Below, piece by piece: positions 27,848 through 35,697 of a DNA stretch of 64,000 bases. Source of the DNA: G963668605 sp963668605. GTDB taxonomy: Bacteria > Acidobacteriota > Terriglobia > Bryobacterales > Bryobacteraceae. The position numbers were made by a program, and so were the translations under genes. The stretch is taken from NCBI GenBank assembly GCA_963668605.1, contig OY764903.1:4650001-4714000 (forward strand). The letters run 5' to 3'. The notes under the pieces were generated by a model. It was given only the letters and a program-made list of their open reading frames with translations, did not search any database and was not told the origin of the DNA. Within the stretch, counting starts at the first letter, position 1, and each line of letters begins with the position of its first letter.

Positions 27848-29008
27848 TTATTTCTTTCCGGCAACCGCTTCGGCATATACCTTTTGCACGGCGGCGACGC
27901 CGGAGCCGAACTGCACCGCATGGCCATTGGCGGCAAGGATGAGTTCAAGTTCCGCTATCACGGCGAACAGATCGGCGAAGTCGAAATAGCCGAGGTGCGC
28001 GATGCGGAAAATCTTCCCCTTCATGGAGCCTTGCCCGTTGGCGATGATGGCGTTGAAGCGCGTGCGGAATTCCTTGACGATTACACCGGAATCCATGCCC
28101 GCCGGCGCTTTCACCGCGGTCACGGAGGAGCCCGGCGAGGCGGGCGAGAAGAGTTCGAGGCCGAGTTCCTTCACGGCGGCGCGGGTCGCCGCGGCGAGCA
28201 ATTGCGCATTCTGGACGAGCTTCGCCATGCCGAGGCCCTTCACGTATTTCAGCGCTTCGGCGAGCGCGAGGATCAGGCTCGTATTCGGCGTCCAACTTGT
28301 CTCGCCGTTGGCGGCGTTCTTCTTTTCCTTCTTCAGGTCAAAGTAGTAATGCGGCAGATTGGAGCTTTCGCCGAGCTTCCAGGCTTTCGGACTGATCGAG
28401 ATGAAGGCCAGGCCGGGCGGGATCATGAACGCCTTCTGGGAACCACCAATGACAACGTCGAGGCCCCAGCCGTCGATGTCGAGCGGCATCGTGCCCAGGC
28501 CCGTAATTGCATCGACAATGAAGATGGCATCCGTCGCGGCAACCAGCTTGCCCATCGCTTCGATGTCGTGCGCCGCGCCGGTGGAGGTCTCCGAAGCCTG
28601 AACAAAGACGGCCTTGGTGGCGGGTTCGGCTTTGAGGGCCGTTTCCAGGGCGGACGCAGAGACTGTATCGCCGTATTCGGCCTTGAGGACGGTGGCGTCG
28701 AGGCCATAGGCCTTGACGATCTCCGCCCAGCGCTCGCCGAACTTGCCCGCCACGCAGACAATGACCTTGTCGCCGCGCGAGAGCAGGTTCGAGACCGACG
28801 ACTCCATCGCGCCCGTACCGGACGCAACCAGGATCAGCGTGTCGTTGGCGGTACCCAACACCTCTTTCAAATCGGCGAGTGTCGAGGCGTAGAGCTTCCG
28901 GAAGTCCTCCGTGCGGTGGTGGATGTCCGAGGCCATCATGGCGTGGAGGGCCGGAGGATAAAGCGGCGTGGGGCCTGGGGTGAGCAGGCGTTGTTTCCTG
29001 ATATACAT
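27848..29008 (-). CDS. Class V aminotransferase, probable serine-pathway enzyme
   Basis: A 386-residue PLP enzyme of the alanine-glyoxylate/serine-pyruvate aminotransferase branch of class V. It starts MYIRKQRLLTPGPTPLYP, the usual substrate-binding N-terminus. The PLP lysine is in VVIGGSQKAFM (near 200), and FVQASETSTG with the PLP-stacking block lies near 135. It is one base upstream of serA, so the likely job is transamination of phosphohydroxypyruvate to phosphoserine in place of a standard SerC; this is inference from context. Alternatives are alanine-glyoxylate or serine-pyruvate transamination. The start is ATG at 29008, divergent from hypC. Confidence 0.85.
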   Translation of the reverse strand: MYIRKQRLLTPGPTPLYPPALHAMMASDIHHRTEDFRKLYASTLADLKEVLGTANDTLILVASGTGAMESSVSNLLSRGDKVIVCVAGKFGERWAEIVKAYGLDATVLKAEYGDTVSASALETALKAEPATKAVFVQASETSTGAAHDIEAMGKLVAATDAIFIVDAITGLGTMPLDIDGWGLDVVIGGSQKAFMIPPGLAFISISPKAWKLGESSNLPHYYFDLKKEKKNAANGETSWTPNTSLILALAEALKYVKGLGMAKLVQNAQLLAAATRAAVKELGLELFSPASPGSSVTAVKAPAGMDSGVIVKEFRTRFNAIIANGQGSMKGKIFRIAHLGYFDFADLFAVIAELELILAANGHAVQFGSGVAAVQKVYAEAVAGKK

Positions 29009-29078
29009 GGTGTTTGAATATTTTAGAATATCAGAGCGGTTCTGTACACTGTTATTTCAGACCTGCGGGGGTTAAAGC
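29009..29078. promoter_or_regulatory. AT-rich divergent promoter region (aminotransferase-serA / hypCDEAB)
   Basis: The 70 bases between two divergent operons are much more AT-rich than their surroundings and contain GAATATTTTAGAATAT, a direct repeat of GAATAT, on the side of the aminotransferase gene. Both operons must start here. No specific operator is claimed. Confidence 0.4.
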
Positions 29079-29324
29079 ATGTGTCTAGCGATTCCGGGAC
29101 TGGTGCTCAGCGTGGAAGCGGGCGACGGAGAGCTGCGCACATCCAAGGTCGATTTTTGCGGAATAGAGCGCGAAGTCAGCCTGGCGTTCACCCCGGAGGT
29201 GGTCCCAGGCGACTACGTGCTGGTGCATGCCGGCTTCGCGCTTAACCGCATCGATGCCGAAGAGGCGGCGCGCACGCTGGCCGATTTCAAAGAACTTGGC
29301 GCACTCGGCGAGGAGGCGCCGTGA
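29079..29324 (+). CDS. hypC: Hydrogenase maturation chaperone HypC/HupF
   Basis: An 81-residue chaperone that carries the Fe(CN)2CO precursor to the large subunit of [NiFe] hydrogenase together with HypD. The N-terminus MCLAIPG with the essential Cys2 is intact. The body (VDFCGIEREVSLAF, GDYVLVHAGFALNRID) follows the family closely. First gene of the hypCDEAB operon; its stop overlaps the hypD start. Confidence 0.97.
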   Translation: MCLAIPGLVLSVEAGDGELRTSKVDFCGIEREVSLAFTPEVVPGDYVLVHAGFALNRIDAEEAARTLADFKELGALGEEAP

Positions 29325-30409
29325 AGTTTGTGAGCGAATACCGCGATCCCGGCATCGTGCGCGCGCTGGCCGCGAAGATCGCGGCGCGGGCGAAGCGGCC
29401 TTGGGTCGTGATGGAGATCTGCGGCGGCCAGACGCATACGCTGATGCGTTACGGCCTGGACGAACTGCTGCCACGCGAGGTGGAGTTGGTCCACGGTCCG
29501 GGCTGCCCGGTTTGCGTGACGCCGCTTGAGATGGTCGACAAGGCGATTCGGCTCGCCGCAACGCCGGGTGTCACGCTGGTTTCCTATGGCGATATGCTGC
29601 GCGTGCCGGGATCGACAAGCGACCTGCTGCATGCCAGGGCCGCGGGCGGCGACGTGCGCGTGGTCTATTCGCCGCTTGGCGCGCTGGAAGTGGCGCGCGC
29701 GAATCCGGACCGCAAAGTCGTCTTTTTCGGCATCGGCTTTGAAACGACAGCTCCGGCGAATGCGATGGCCGTTTGGCGGGCGCGCGAGGAGCGGCTCGAC
29801 AATTTTTCAATGCTCGTCTCGCAGGTGCTGGTTCCGCCGGCAATGCGTCTGATTTTGGGTTCGCCGGACAACCGCGTGCAGGGTTTCATCGCGCCCGGCC
29901 ATGTCTGCACGGTGATGGGCTGCCGGGAGTACGAGGAACTGGCGCGCGAGTACCGGGTTCCGATCGCCGTCGGCGGGTTCGAGCCGGTGGATCTGCTCGA
30001 AGCAATTCTGATGCTGGTGACGCAACTCGAAGAGGGCCGCGCCGAGGTGGAGAATGCGTACTCGCGCTGCGTAACGCGCGAGGGAAACCGCACGGCGAGG
30101 GAACTGGTTGCGAAAGTTTTCGAGGTTGCCGATCGTAAGTGGCGCGGCCTCGGCACAATTCCACAAAGCGGCTGGCGGCTGCGGGAGGAGTTTGCGGCGT
30201 ACGATGCGGAGAAGGTTTTCGACCTCGCAGAACTGAGCGCCGAAGAGCCTCCCGAGTGCATCAGCGCGCTTGTTTTGCAGGGAATCAAGCGTCCGGTCGA
30301 TTGCGGGGCGTTCGGCACGCGCTGCACGCCTGCCGTGCCGCTGGGCGCGCCAATGGTTTCCAACGAAGGCGCCTGCGCGGCGTATTACCGGTACAAACGC
30401 TATGTCTGA
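29321..30409 (+). CDS. hypD: Hydrogenase maturation protein HypD
   Basis: A 362-residue [4Fe-4S] protein forming the scaffold on which HypC and HypE build the Fe(CN)2CO group. The conserved blocks are present: MEICGGQTHT (near 35), VHGPGCPVCVTP (near 60-70) with the paired Cys, GFETTAPANA (near 140) and the HVCTVMG motif (near 193). C-terminal cysteines appear in VDCGAFGTRCTP and EGACAAYYRY. The start is GTG at 29321 overlapping the hypC stop (GTGA), with AGGAGG seven bases upstream. Confidence 0.97.
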   Translation: MKFVSEYRDPGIVRALAAKIAARAKRPWVVMEICGGQTHTLMRYGLDELLPREVELVHGPGCPVCVTPLEMVDKAIRLAATPGVTLVSYGDMLRVPGSTSDLLHARAAGGDVRVVYSPLGALEVARANPDRKVVFFGIGFETTAPANAMAVWRAREERLDNFSMLVSQVLVPPAMRLILGSPDNRVQGFIAPGHVCTVMGCREYEELAREYRVPIAVGGFEPVDLLEAILMLVTQLEEGRAEVENAYSRCVTREGNRTARELVAKVFEVADRKWRGLGTIPQSGWRLREEFAAYDAEKVFDLAELSAEEPPECISALVLQGIKRPVDCGAFGTRCTPAVPLGAPMVSNEGACAAYYRYKRYV

Positions 30410-31460
30410 CACTCCTGACATCCCGGCATTCAACTGCCCCGCCCCGCTTCCAGCGAAGGATCGGATCCTGCTGGGCCACGGCAGCGGCGGCAAACTCAGC
30501 CAGGACTTGATGCGCGATCTGTTCCTGCCGGCGTTCCGCAACCCGATCCTGGAGCAGTTGAACGATCAGGCAACGCTCGTGGTGGGCGGCACGAGGCTGG
30601 CCTTCACAACGGATTCATTCGTCGTCAAACCGCTCTTCTTTCCGGGAGGCGACATCGGTTCGCTCGCTGTTCACGGTACCGTGAACGATCTCGCGATGGG
30701 TGGCGCGATGCCGCTCTATCTCAGCGCGGCCTTCATTCTTGAGGAGGGGCTGCCATTTGAGACGCTGCGGCGGATTGCCGCCTCAATGGCCGCGGCCGCG
30801 GAAGCCGCCGGCGTCACGATCGTGACCGGCGACACTAAGGTGGTGGACAGAGGCAAGGGCGACGGCGTATTCATCACGACGACCGGCATTGGGATTGTGC
30901 CGACGGGACTCGATCTTTCCGCGGCAAACGCACGCCCCGGCGACCGCGTGATTCTGAGCGGGTTCATTGGCGACCACGGGATCGCGATACTCGGGAGCCG
31001 CGAGGGGTTGGAATTCGACGGCCCGGTGCGCAGCGACGCCGCCTCATTGCACACGCTGGTGCGCGCGATGCTCGACGTCAGCACGGGGATTCGCGTGCTG
31101 CGCGACCCGACGCGCGGCGGCCTGTCGAGCGCATTGAACGAAATCGCAGCGCAATCGCGGACGGGCATCGAGTTGGAAGAGGAGGCGATCCCGGTCCGCG
31201 ACGCCGTGCGCGGCGCGTGTGAAATGCTCGGCCTCGATCCACTTTACGCCGCAAACGAAGGCAAGCTGGTCGCCATCGTCGACGCGGCGGAGGCAGATGC
31301 GCTGGTGGCCGCTATGCGGCGGCATCCGCTGGGCGGCGAAGCACGTATTATTGGCAGCGTTACCAGCGCTCATCCAGGTTTGGTGACGATGCGCACAGCT
31401 TTTGGGACCACGCGGGTGGTCGACATGCTTTCGGGCGATCAGCTTCCGCGTATTTGTTAG
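30402..31460 (+). CDS. hypE: Hydrogenase maturation protein HypE
   Basis: A 352-residue PurM-like ATPase that dehydrates the C-terminal thiocarbamate to make the cyanide ligand. The N-terminal LLGHGSGGKLSQDL is the family's ATP-loop start, and FTTDSFVVKPLFFPGGDIG follows near 65. The C-terminus ends PRIC, the obligatory terminal Cys that carries the carbamoyl group. The ATG at 30402 overlaps the hypD stop by eight bases. The carbamoyl donor enzyme HypF is not in the window. Confidence 0.97.
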   Translation: MSDTPDIPAFNCPAPLPAKDRILLGHGSGGKLSQDLMRDLFLPAFRNPILEQLNDQATLVVGGTRLAFTTDSFVVKPLFFPGGDIGSLAVHGTVNDLAMGGAMPLYLSAAFILEEGLPFETLRRIAASMAAAAEAAGVTIVTGDTKVVDRGKGDGVFITTTGIGIVPTGLDLSAANARPGDRVILSGFIGDHGIAILGSREGLEFDGPVRSDAASLHTLVRAMLDVSTGIRVLRDPTRGGLSSALNEIAAQSRTGIELEEEAIPVRDAVRGACEMLGLDPLYAANEGKLVAIVDAAEADALVAAMRRHPLGGEARIIGSVTSAHPGLVTMRTAFGTTRVVDMLSGDQLPRIC

Positions 31461-31466
31461 CACTCC

Positions 31467-31724
31467 ATGCACGAAATGGGCATAGCCGACTCGATTCTAT
31501 CCGCGGTAAAGACCGAGGCGGAGCGCCATCCCGGCGCGCGCGTGCGCACGGTCGGACTGCGCATCGGCGAATATGCGGGCGTCGACAGCGAGTCGCTGCG
31601 CTTCTGCTTCGATGTGCTTAAGAAAGACGCGGGCTTCGAAGGCGCGGCGCTGGAGATCGAGACGCGGCCCGAGGCTGTAGACCTCGATCTGTGCTATCTG
31701 GAATTAGAGGACGGCGAAAGATGA
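31467..31724 (+). CDS. hypA: HypA-like nickel chaperone lacking the zinc ribbon
   Basis: An 85-residue HypA, against 110-120 for the family. The Ni-binding N-terminus MHEMGIADSIL with His2 and the helix-strand core (VRTVGLRIGEYAGVDSESLRFCFDV) are normal. The segment that should hold two C-x-x-C zinc pairs is absent: ALEIETRPEA is followed directly by VDLDLCYLELEDGER, which looks like the usual end of acidobacterial HypA (..ELELAYLELED). Only Cys47 and Cys76 remain. The pattern suggests an in-frame loss of about 30 codons. The four-base overlap with hypB is preserved, so the gene still fits the operon. Confidence 0.85.
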   Translation: MHEMGIADSILSAVKTEAERHPGARVRTVGLRIGEYAGVDSESLRFCFDVLKKDAGFEGAALEIETRPEAVDLDLCYLELEDGER

Positions 31725-32377
31725 CCCGCATCGCGTTGGAGAAGAAGGTACTCAGCGAGAACGATTCGATCGCCGCGAAACTGCGTGCGGCCTACGCGGC
31801 GCACGGCATCTACTGCGTGAACCTGATCAGTTCGCCGGGGTCGGGCAAGACGTCACTGCTCGAACGCACGCTGGAAGGCTTCCCCGCCGGCACGCGCGCG
31901 GCGGTGCTGACCGGCGACATACAAACCGACAACGACGCACGGCGACTGGCGCGCTTCGGCTATCCGGTGCAGCAGATCACGACGGCAGGGGCCTGCCATC
32001 TGGACGCTCGCATGGTGGAGCGCTCGCTGGAGGCGTGGGATCTGAGCACGCTCGATCTGTTGCTGGTGGAGAACGTCGGCAATCTCGTCTGTCCGACGAG
32101 CTACGACCTGGGCGAGCACGCCAAGATCGTGCTGCTGAGCGTGACCGAGGGCGAAGACAAACCGCTCAAGTATCCGGGCATTTTCCGCAAGGCGGAGTTG
32201 ATGGTGCTGAATAAAATCGACCTGCTGCCGTATGTACCGTTCGACGCCGAACTCTGCAAGCAAAACGCGAGGAAGATCCACCCCGGCATTGAGATTGTCG
32301 AGACGTCGTGTACGACGGAGGCGGGATTGGATGAGTGGAGGGCGTGGCTGCGGCGGGGGATGGGTGAGAGGGGCTGA
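31721..32377 (+). CDS. hypB: Hydrogenase nickel-insertion GTPase HypB
   Basis: A 218-residue SIMIBI-class GTPase that works with HypA to insert nickel into hydrogenase. The P-loop is SSPGSGKTSLLE (near 36-47); GDIQTDNDARR and LLLVENVGNLVCP (near 117, with the metal-site Cys) follow; NKIDLLPY is the guanine-specificity motif. There is no His-rich N-terminal stretch for Ni storage. The ATG at 31721 overlaps the hypA stop (ATGA). Last gene of the operon; no hydrogenase subunit gene or hypF follows. Confidence 0.96.
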   Translation: MTRIALEKKVLSENDSIAAKLRAAYAAHGIYCVNLISSPGSGKTSLLERTLEGFPAGTRAAVLTGDIQTDNDARRLARFGYPVQQITTAGACHLDARMVERSLEAWDLSTLDLLLVENVGNLVCPTSYDLGEHAKIVLLSVTEGEDKPLKYPGIFRKAELMVLNKIDLLPYVPFDAELCKQNARKIHPGIEIVETSCTTEAGLDEWRAWLRRGMGERG

Positions 32378-32547
32378 GGGCGTCAGATGTGGGACATCAG
32401 GCTGATCTTGCCCTGAGTGCTGAACGTACACTCGCCGCTACGAAGGCCGCCGTAATTGCGGCGCGCTGTATCAAATTTGGGCGATTACATACTTGACTTA
32501 CCAAACAGAATTTTAGGCGATTTGGCATAGTGGATCGTCGGTGGGCC

Positions 32548-32985
32548 ATGACTCAGAAACAGGAATTACAGAAAAGCAGAAATGGACACCAAACGCAATG
32601 GGCGGCTCAGTTTGCGGTCGCATGTGAGTCGTGTAAGCGTGGCTATGAAGTGTCGTTCACGATGGGAAATACAACTCCGCTGGCCGACCTTACGGTGGTC
32701 AGTCCAAAACTTAAGCAGATGTTCCTTATTGATGTGAAGGGCCTCTACCGCATTAACCCGTGGTGGGTGAAGCGCAAACCCCTACAGGACAATCTGTTTT
32801 ACGTCCTCGCCTATGTCCCTACGGATAAGCCTAACCGCTTCTTCGTGATGACTCAAAACCAGGTGAATCTATCTGTCCAAGATGAATTGACACGGTTGAA
32901 ACGGCCTGACAATTATTCATTCCAGGGCTTTAACTGGACGGTGGCACTTCCGCATGAGAATGCCTGGAATTTGTTGCCGGAATAG
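32548..32985 (+). CDS. Hypothetical protein, possible PD-(D/E)XK nuclease fold
   Basis: A 145-residue protein of unknown function, counted from the ATG at 32548 with GGTGGG upstream (a GTG at 32530 is possible). The centre reads LADLTVVSPKLKQMFLIDVKG, with Asp47, Asp62 and Lys64 arranged as D...D-x-K, the core of PD-(D/E)XK nucleases, and Glu34 upstream. The N-terminal NGHQTQWAAQFAVACESCKRGY helix fits the family's start. Base composition is visibly richer in A/T than its neighbours, which with its place beside a mobile-element island suggests transfer. No restriction or toxin partner is seen. Function not established. Confidence 0.6.
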   Translation: MTQKQELQKSRNGHQTQWAAQFAVACESCKRGYEVSFTMGNTTPLADLTVVSPKLKQMFLIDVKGLYRINPWWVKRKPLQDNLFYVLAYVPTDKPNRFFVMTQNQVNLSVQDELTRLKRPDNYSFQGFNWTVALPHENAWNLLPE

Positions 32986-33176
32986 GCTCTGGATTGAGCC
33001 GATCACCAGCACGGATGGGCACGTGGACAGCCTGACCGGTACCGGCCGTAATTCTTTCTCGAAATCTCCCCACCCTTCCGTCAGTATTCCTGTGCCACAA
33101 ATCTTCCACATATCGGCGGCCCGCGCCGACAGCGCTTTGTTTCGAACTTCCCGCTCCATCCCGCCTCTCAATCAGG

Positions 33177-33671
33177 CGCTCGGGATACCCCGAACAGCGA
33201 CCGGAGGCGAAAATGCTTCAATTATCGACGAAAGGTGTCGGAATCGCAGCCTCCCGTCGCTTCTGCTCCGGGCACCGTTGGATGAATGGACGGATGGACG
33301 GATTGAAGATCGGAATCCAAACGGTGCCGAGAGCGCAGCGACCGGAGGCGGAAATACTTCAATCATCGACGAAAGGTATTGGAATCGCAGCCTCCCGTCG
33401 CTTCCGCTCCGGGCACCGTTGGACGAATGGACGGATGGACGGATTGAAGATCGGAACCCAAACAGTGCCGAGAGCGCAGCGACCGGAGGCGAAAATACTT
33501 CAGTTATCGACGAAAGGTATTGGAATCGCAGCCTCCCGTCGCTTCCGCTCCGGGCACCGTTGGACGAATGGACGGATGGACGGATTGAAGATCGGAACCC
33601 AAACAGTGCCGAGAGCGCAGCGACCGGAGGCGAAAATGCTTCAATTATCGACGAAAGGTATTGGAATCGCA
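33177..33671. repeat. Tandem array of 141-bp REP-bearing units
   Basis: Copies of GCGACCGGAGGC start at 33197, 33338, 33479 and 33620, exactly 141 bp apart. Each unit has a degenerate REP arm (GCCTCCCGTCGC ... GGCACCGTTGG), a GGATGGACGGATT spacer, the opposite arm (ACGGTGCC ... GCGACCGGAGGC) and a ~50-base linker with ATCGACGAAAGGT. Units differ at only a few bases. Group II intron copy 2 is inserted after 33671, and the array resumes at 35548 with a 133-bp unit. The gene-free stretch 32986-33196 holds no recognised feature. Confidence 0.93.
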
Positions 33672-35547
33672 ATCGGGTGGAGTGACCGGGATTTCGCCCG
33701 GCCACCCTCCCACACCACCGGACGTGCGGTTTTCCGCATCCGGCGGTTGAACCAAAGGCGATCTAACGAGCCTCAAGATCGGTTGGAAACAAGAAGCCGT
33801 ATCTCCGCAGTTTCGCGTGGCTGATAGCGGTGTTGATTACAGGATGCACCGCCATCGCCCATGCTCCGCGACTGCTGCCGACCACGCCTAAGTGCCGGTC
33901 CCGCGTGATGCCAAGCTGCCGTAACTTTCGCAGTCGTCCCCGCGTGTCGTGCCATCGCAACCAGAAACACTTCCGAATGTGCCGTCGAACCCAGCTTTCC
34001 AGGTCGCGAATCCGGGTCCGTGCTTCGACCAGCCGGAAGTACCCCCACCAGCCACGCACGTAGCGGTTCCAATCGTCACGCAGTTGTTTACTGCTGCAAC
34101 TTCGCCGCGCATCCCAGAGTTCGCGAACCCGGTCCTTGAATCGTTCGACACTCTCCGGTGCTATTCCGATCCGCTTCTTGCAGTCCAGTCGAAAGCCCAG
34201 GAACTTACGTTCCCAAACCCTCCCCGTTCCGCTCTTGGCGGCATTCACCTTCAACCGCAGATGCTTCTCGATCCAGCCCTGTATCGAAGCCAGCGTTCGC
34301 TCCGCCGCCGCTTGACTGCCTACGTAGATATTGCAGTCATCGGCATAGCGGCAGAAGCTGTGCTGCCTCCGCTCCAGTTCCTTATCGAGCGCGTCCAGGT
34401 AGATGTTGGCCAGCAATGGAGACAGCGGTCCGCCTTGCGGCGTTCCCTCCACGCTTTTCGTCACCACCCCGTTCACCATGCTTCCCCGCCGCAGGTATTT
34501 CCCAATCAGTTGCAACACCCGTTTGTCCCGGATCACTTCCGCGATCCGGCCTATCAGGATGTCGTGATTGACGTGGTCGAAGAACTTGGCGATGTCTAGA
34601 TCCACCACCCAGTCCTTCCCTCCCTGCGCATATTGCTGTGCGGCTCGCACGGCGTCCTGTGCGCTGCGCCCCGGCCGGAATCCGTAACTGTGCCCGCTGA
34701 ATTGCGGATCGAAGACCGGTGTCAGCACTTGCAATAACAACTGCTGTATGAACCGGTCCTGTACCGTCGGGATGCCCAGTGTCCGCGTGCCCCCGCTTGG
34801 CTTCGGTATCTCTACACGCCTCACGGGACTTGGAACGTAGGTCCCCTTCAGAAGTTTGTCTTTGAGGATCCACCAGTTCGCCTGAAGATGCGATTCCAGT
34901 TGCGCCGTCGTCATCCGATCGATACCCGCCGCTCCCCGGTTGCGTTTCACCGCCGCCAGCGCTTGCGCGTAGTTCTCGTCCCGTACGGCTGTTTCCATTA
35001 ACGTCTCGTACATTGCTCTCCGTCGAGAGGTTCGCAGAGCTCCGGCATCGTCTCCTCGCGTTCAGACTTCCGCGGCTGCACCGCCTGATCCGAAAGCACT
35101 CCCGGGCTCTCGCCACCGTAGTTGTGACGTCCCGCGATTCGAGTTCGCTTATTGCGCCGGCCTCCAGTTCCTCCTCTAGCTCCAATGCATTGGTCCTTCG
35201 GCCCTTCGCTCCACCGTCATTACAACGGCTTCTTCGCTACTACGGCCTCTGCTGACTTCTCCTCCACTCTCATGCAAGAGATCTCCCCAGGTAAGGTGCA
35301 GAATCTGTCCCCTCGTGCCGACTGGCTGTACCTGATGCGTCTTGATGATCTTTGGGCTTCGCTGTTTGGCGCCAGCTTGCCGCCCGCACCCGGCCTCACT
35401 GCCAGTTCGTGTCCCTACGGTCGAGAGTTTGCTACGCGCTTCTTTCGGCTTCGCCTCGCGGCTACGCCTTGCGTTTCGCTACGGTTGCCTTCATCGGCTC
35501 CGATTGGCTCCTTTCATCCAATTAGATTCTGCCCATGCTGGGCACAC
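33672..35547 (-). mobile_element. Group II intron copy 2, inserted in the REP array (1,876 nt)
   Basis: Same structure as copy 1: GTGTGCCC 5' end at 35547, domain V and VI before the CCCGAT 3' end at 33672, RT gene inside. Uninterrupted array units read GGAATCGCA followed by GCCTCCCG; here the same words are split by the intron, giving ...GGAATCGCA, then the intron, then GCCTCCGG.... This filled/empty comparison proves the ends and shows there is no target-site duplication, as expected for retrohoming. Bases 35014-35547 are the non-coding 5' domains. Confidence 0.95.
33763..35013 (-). CDS. ltrA: Group II intron reverse transcriptase/maturase (copy 2)
   Basis: A 416-residue protein, identical to copy 1 except Cys instead of Arg at residue 306, in the maturase region. 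The YADD box (223-226), the TPQGGPLSPLL block and the C-terminal maturase domain are intact, and no endonuclease domain is present. Near identity of the two intron copies, including non-coding domains, points to recent movement. Which copy is the parent cannot be told from the three differences alone; the Cys change lies in a basic stretch (DARRS-C-SSKQ), so copy 1 may keep the ancestral state. Confidence 0.95.
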   Translation of the reverse strand: MYETLMETAVRDENYAQALAAVKRNRGAAGIDRMTTAQLESHLQANWWILKDKLLKGTYVPSPVRRVEIPKPSGGTRTLGIPTVQDRFIQQLLLQVLTPVFDPQFSGHSYGFRPGRSAQDAVRAAQQYAQGGKDWVVDLDIAKFFDHVNHDILIGRIAEVIRDKRVLQLIGKYLRRGSMVNGVVTKSVEGTPQGGPLSPLLANIYLDALDKELERRQHSFCRYADDCNIYVGSQAAAERTLASIQGWIEKHLRLKVNAAKSGTGRVWERKFLGFRLDCKKRIGIAPESVERFKDRVRELWDARRSCSSKQLRDDWNRYVRGWWGYFRLVEARTRIRDLESWVRRHIRKCFWLRWHDTRGRLRKLRQLGITRDRHLGVVGSSRGAWAMAVHPVINTAISHAKLRRYGFLFPTDLEAR

Positions 35548-35655
35548 GCCTCCGGTCGCTGGCGTTCCCGGCACCGTTGGATGGATGGACGGATTGAAGA
35601 TCGGAGCCCAAACGGTGCCGAGAGCGCAGCGACCGGAGGCGGAAACATTTCAATC
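35548..35655. repeat. REP-type palindrome and array remainder upstream of RAYT
   Basis: The array continues here as a 133-bp unit: left arm from 35548 (GCCTCCGGTCGCTGGCG...), the GGATGGACGGATT spacer, then the right arm to GCGACCGGAGGC at 35629-35640. It ends about 45 bases before the RAYT start codon, so this is both the intron's 5' exon and the upstream REP of the transposase. Confidence 0.88.
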
Positions 35656-35697
35656 TCCCTGAGAACTCTCATCCTTCAATCCGACTACTTCACCGGG

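Noticed and set aside
32917..33171. 84-codon minus-strand frame before the array
   Set aside because: Some plausible-looking sequence (MEREVRNKALSARAADMWKI) but it overlaps the orphan gene, has no recognisable domain and lies at the island's edge; evidence too weak to call.
33197..33671. Tandem array as a CRISPR locus
   Set aside because: Units are 141 bp and nearly identical throughout, with no variable spacers, and no cas genes are near.
33172..33824. Long open frames on both strands across the tandem array
   Set aside because: They result from a repeat period divisible by three in stop-poor sequence; the proteins are just repeated copies of the same translation and run into the intron.
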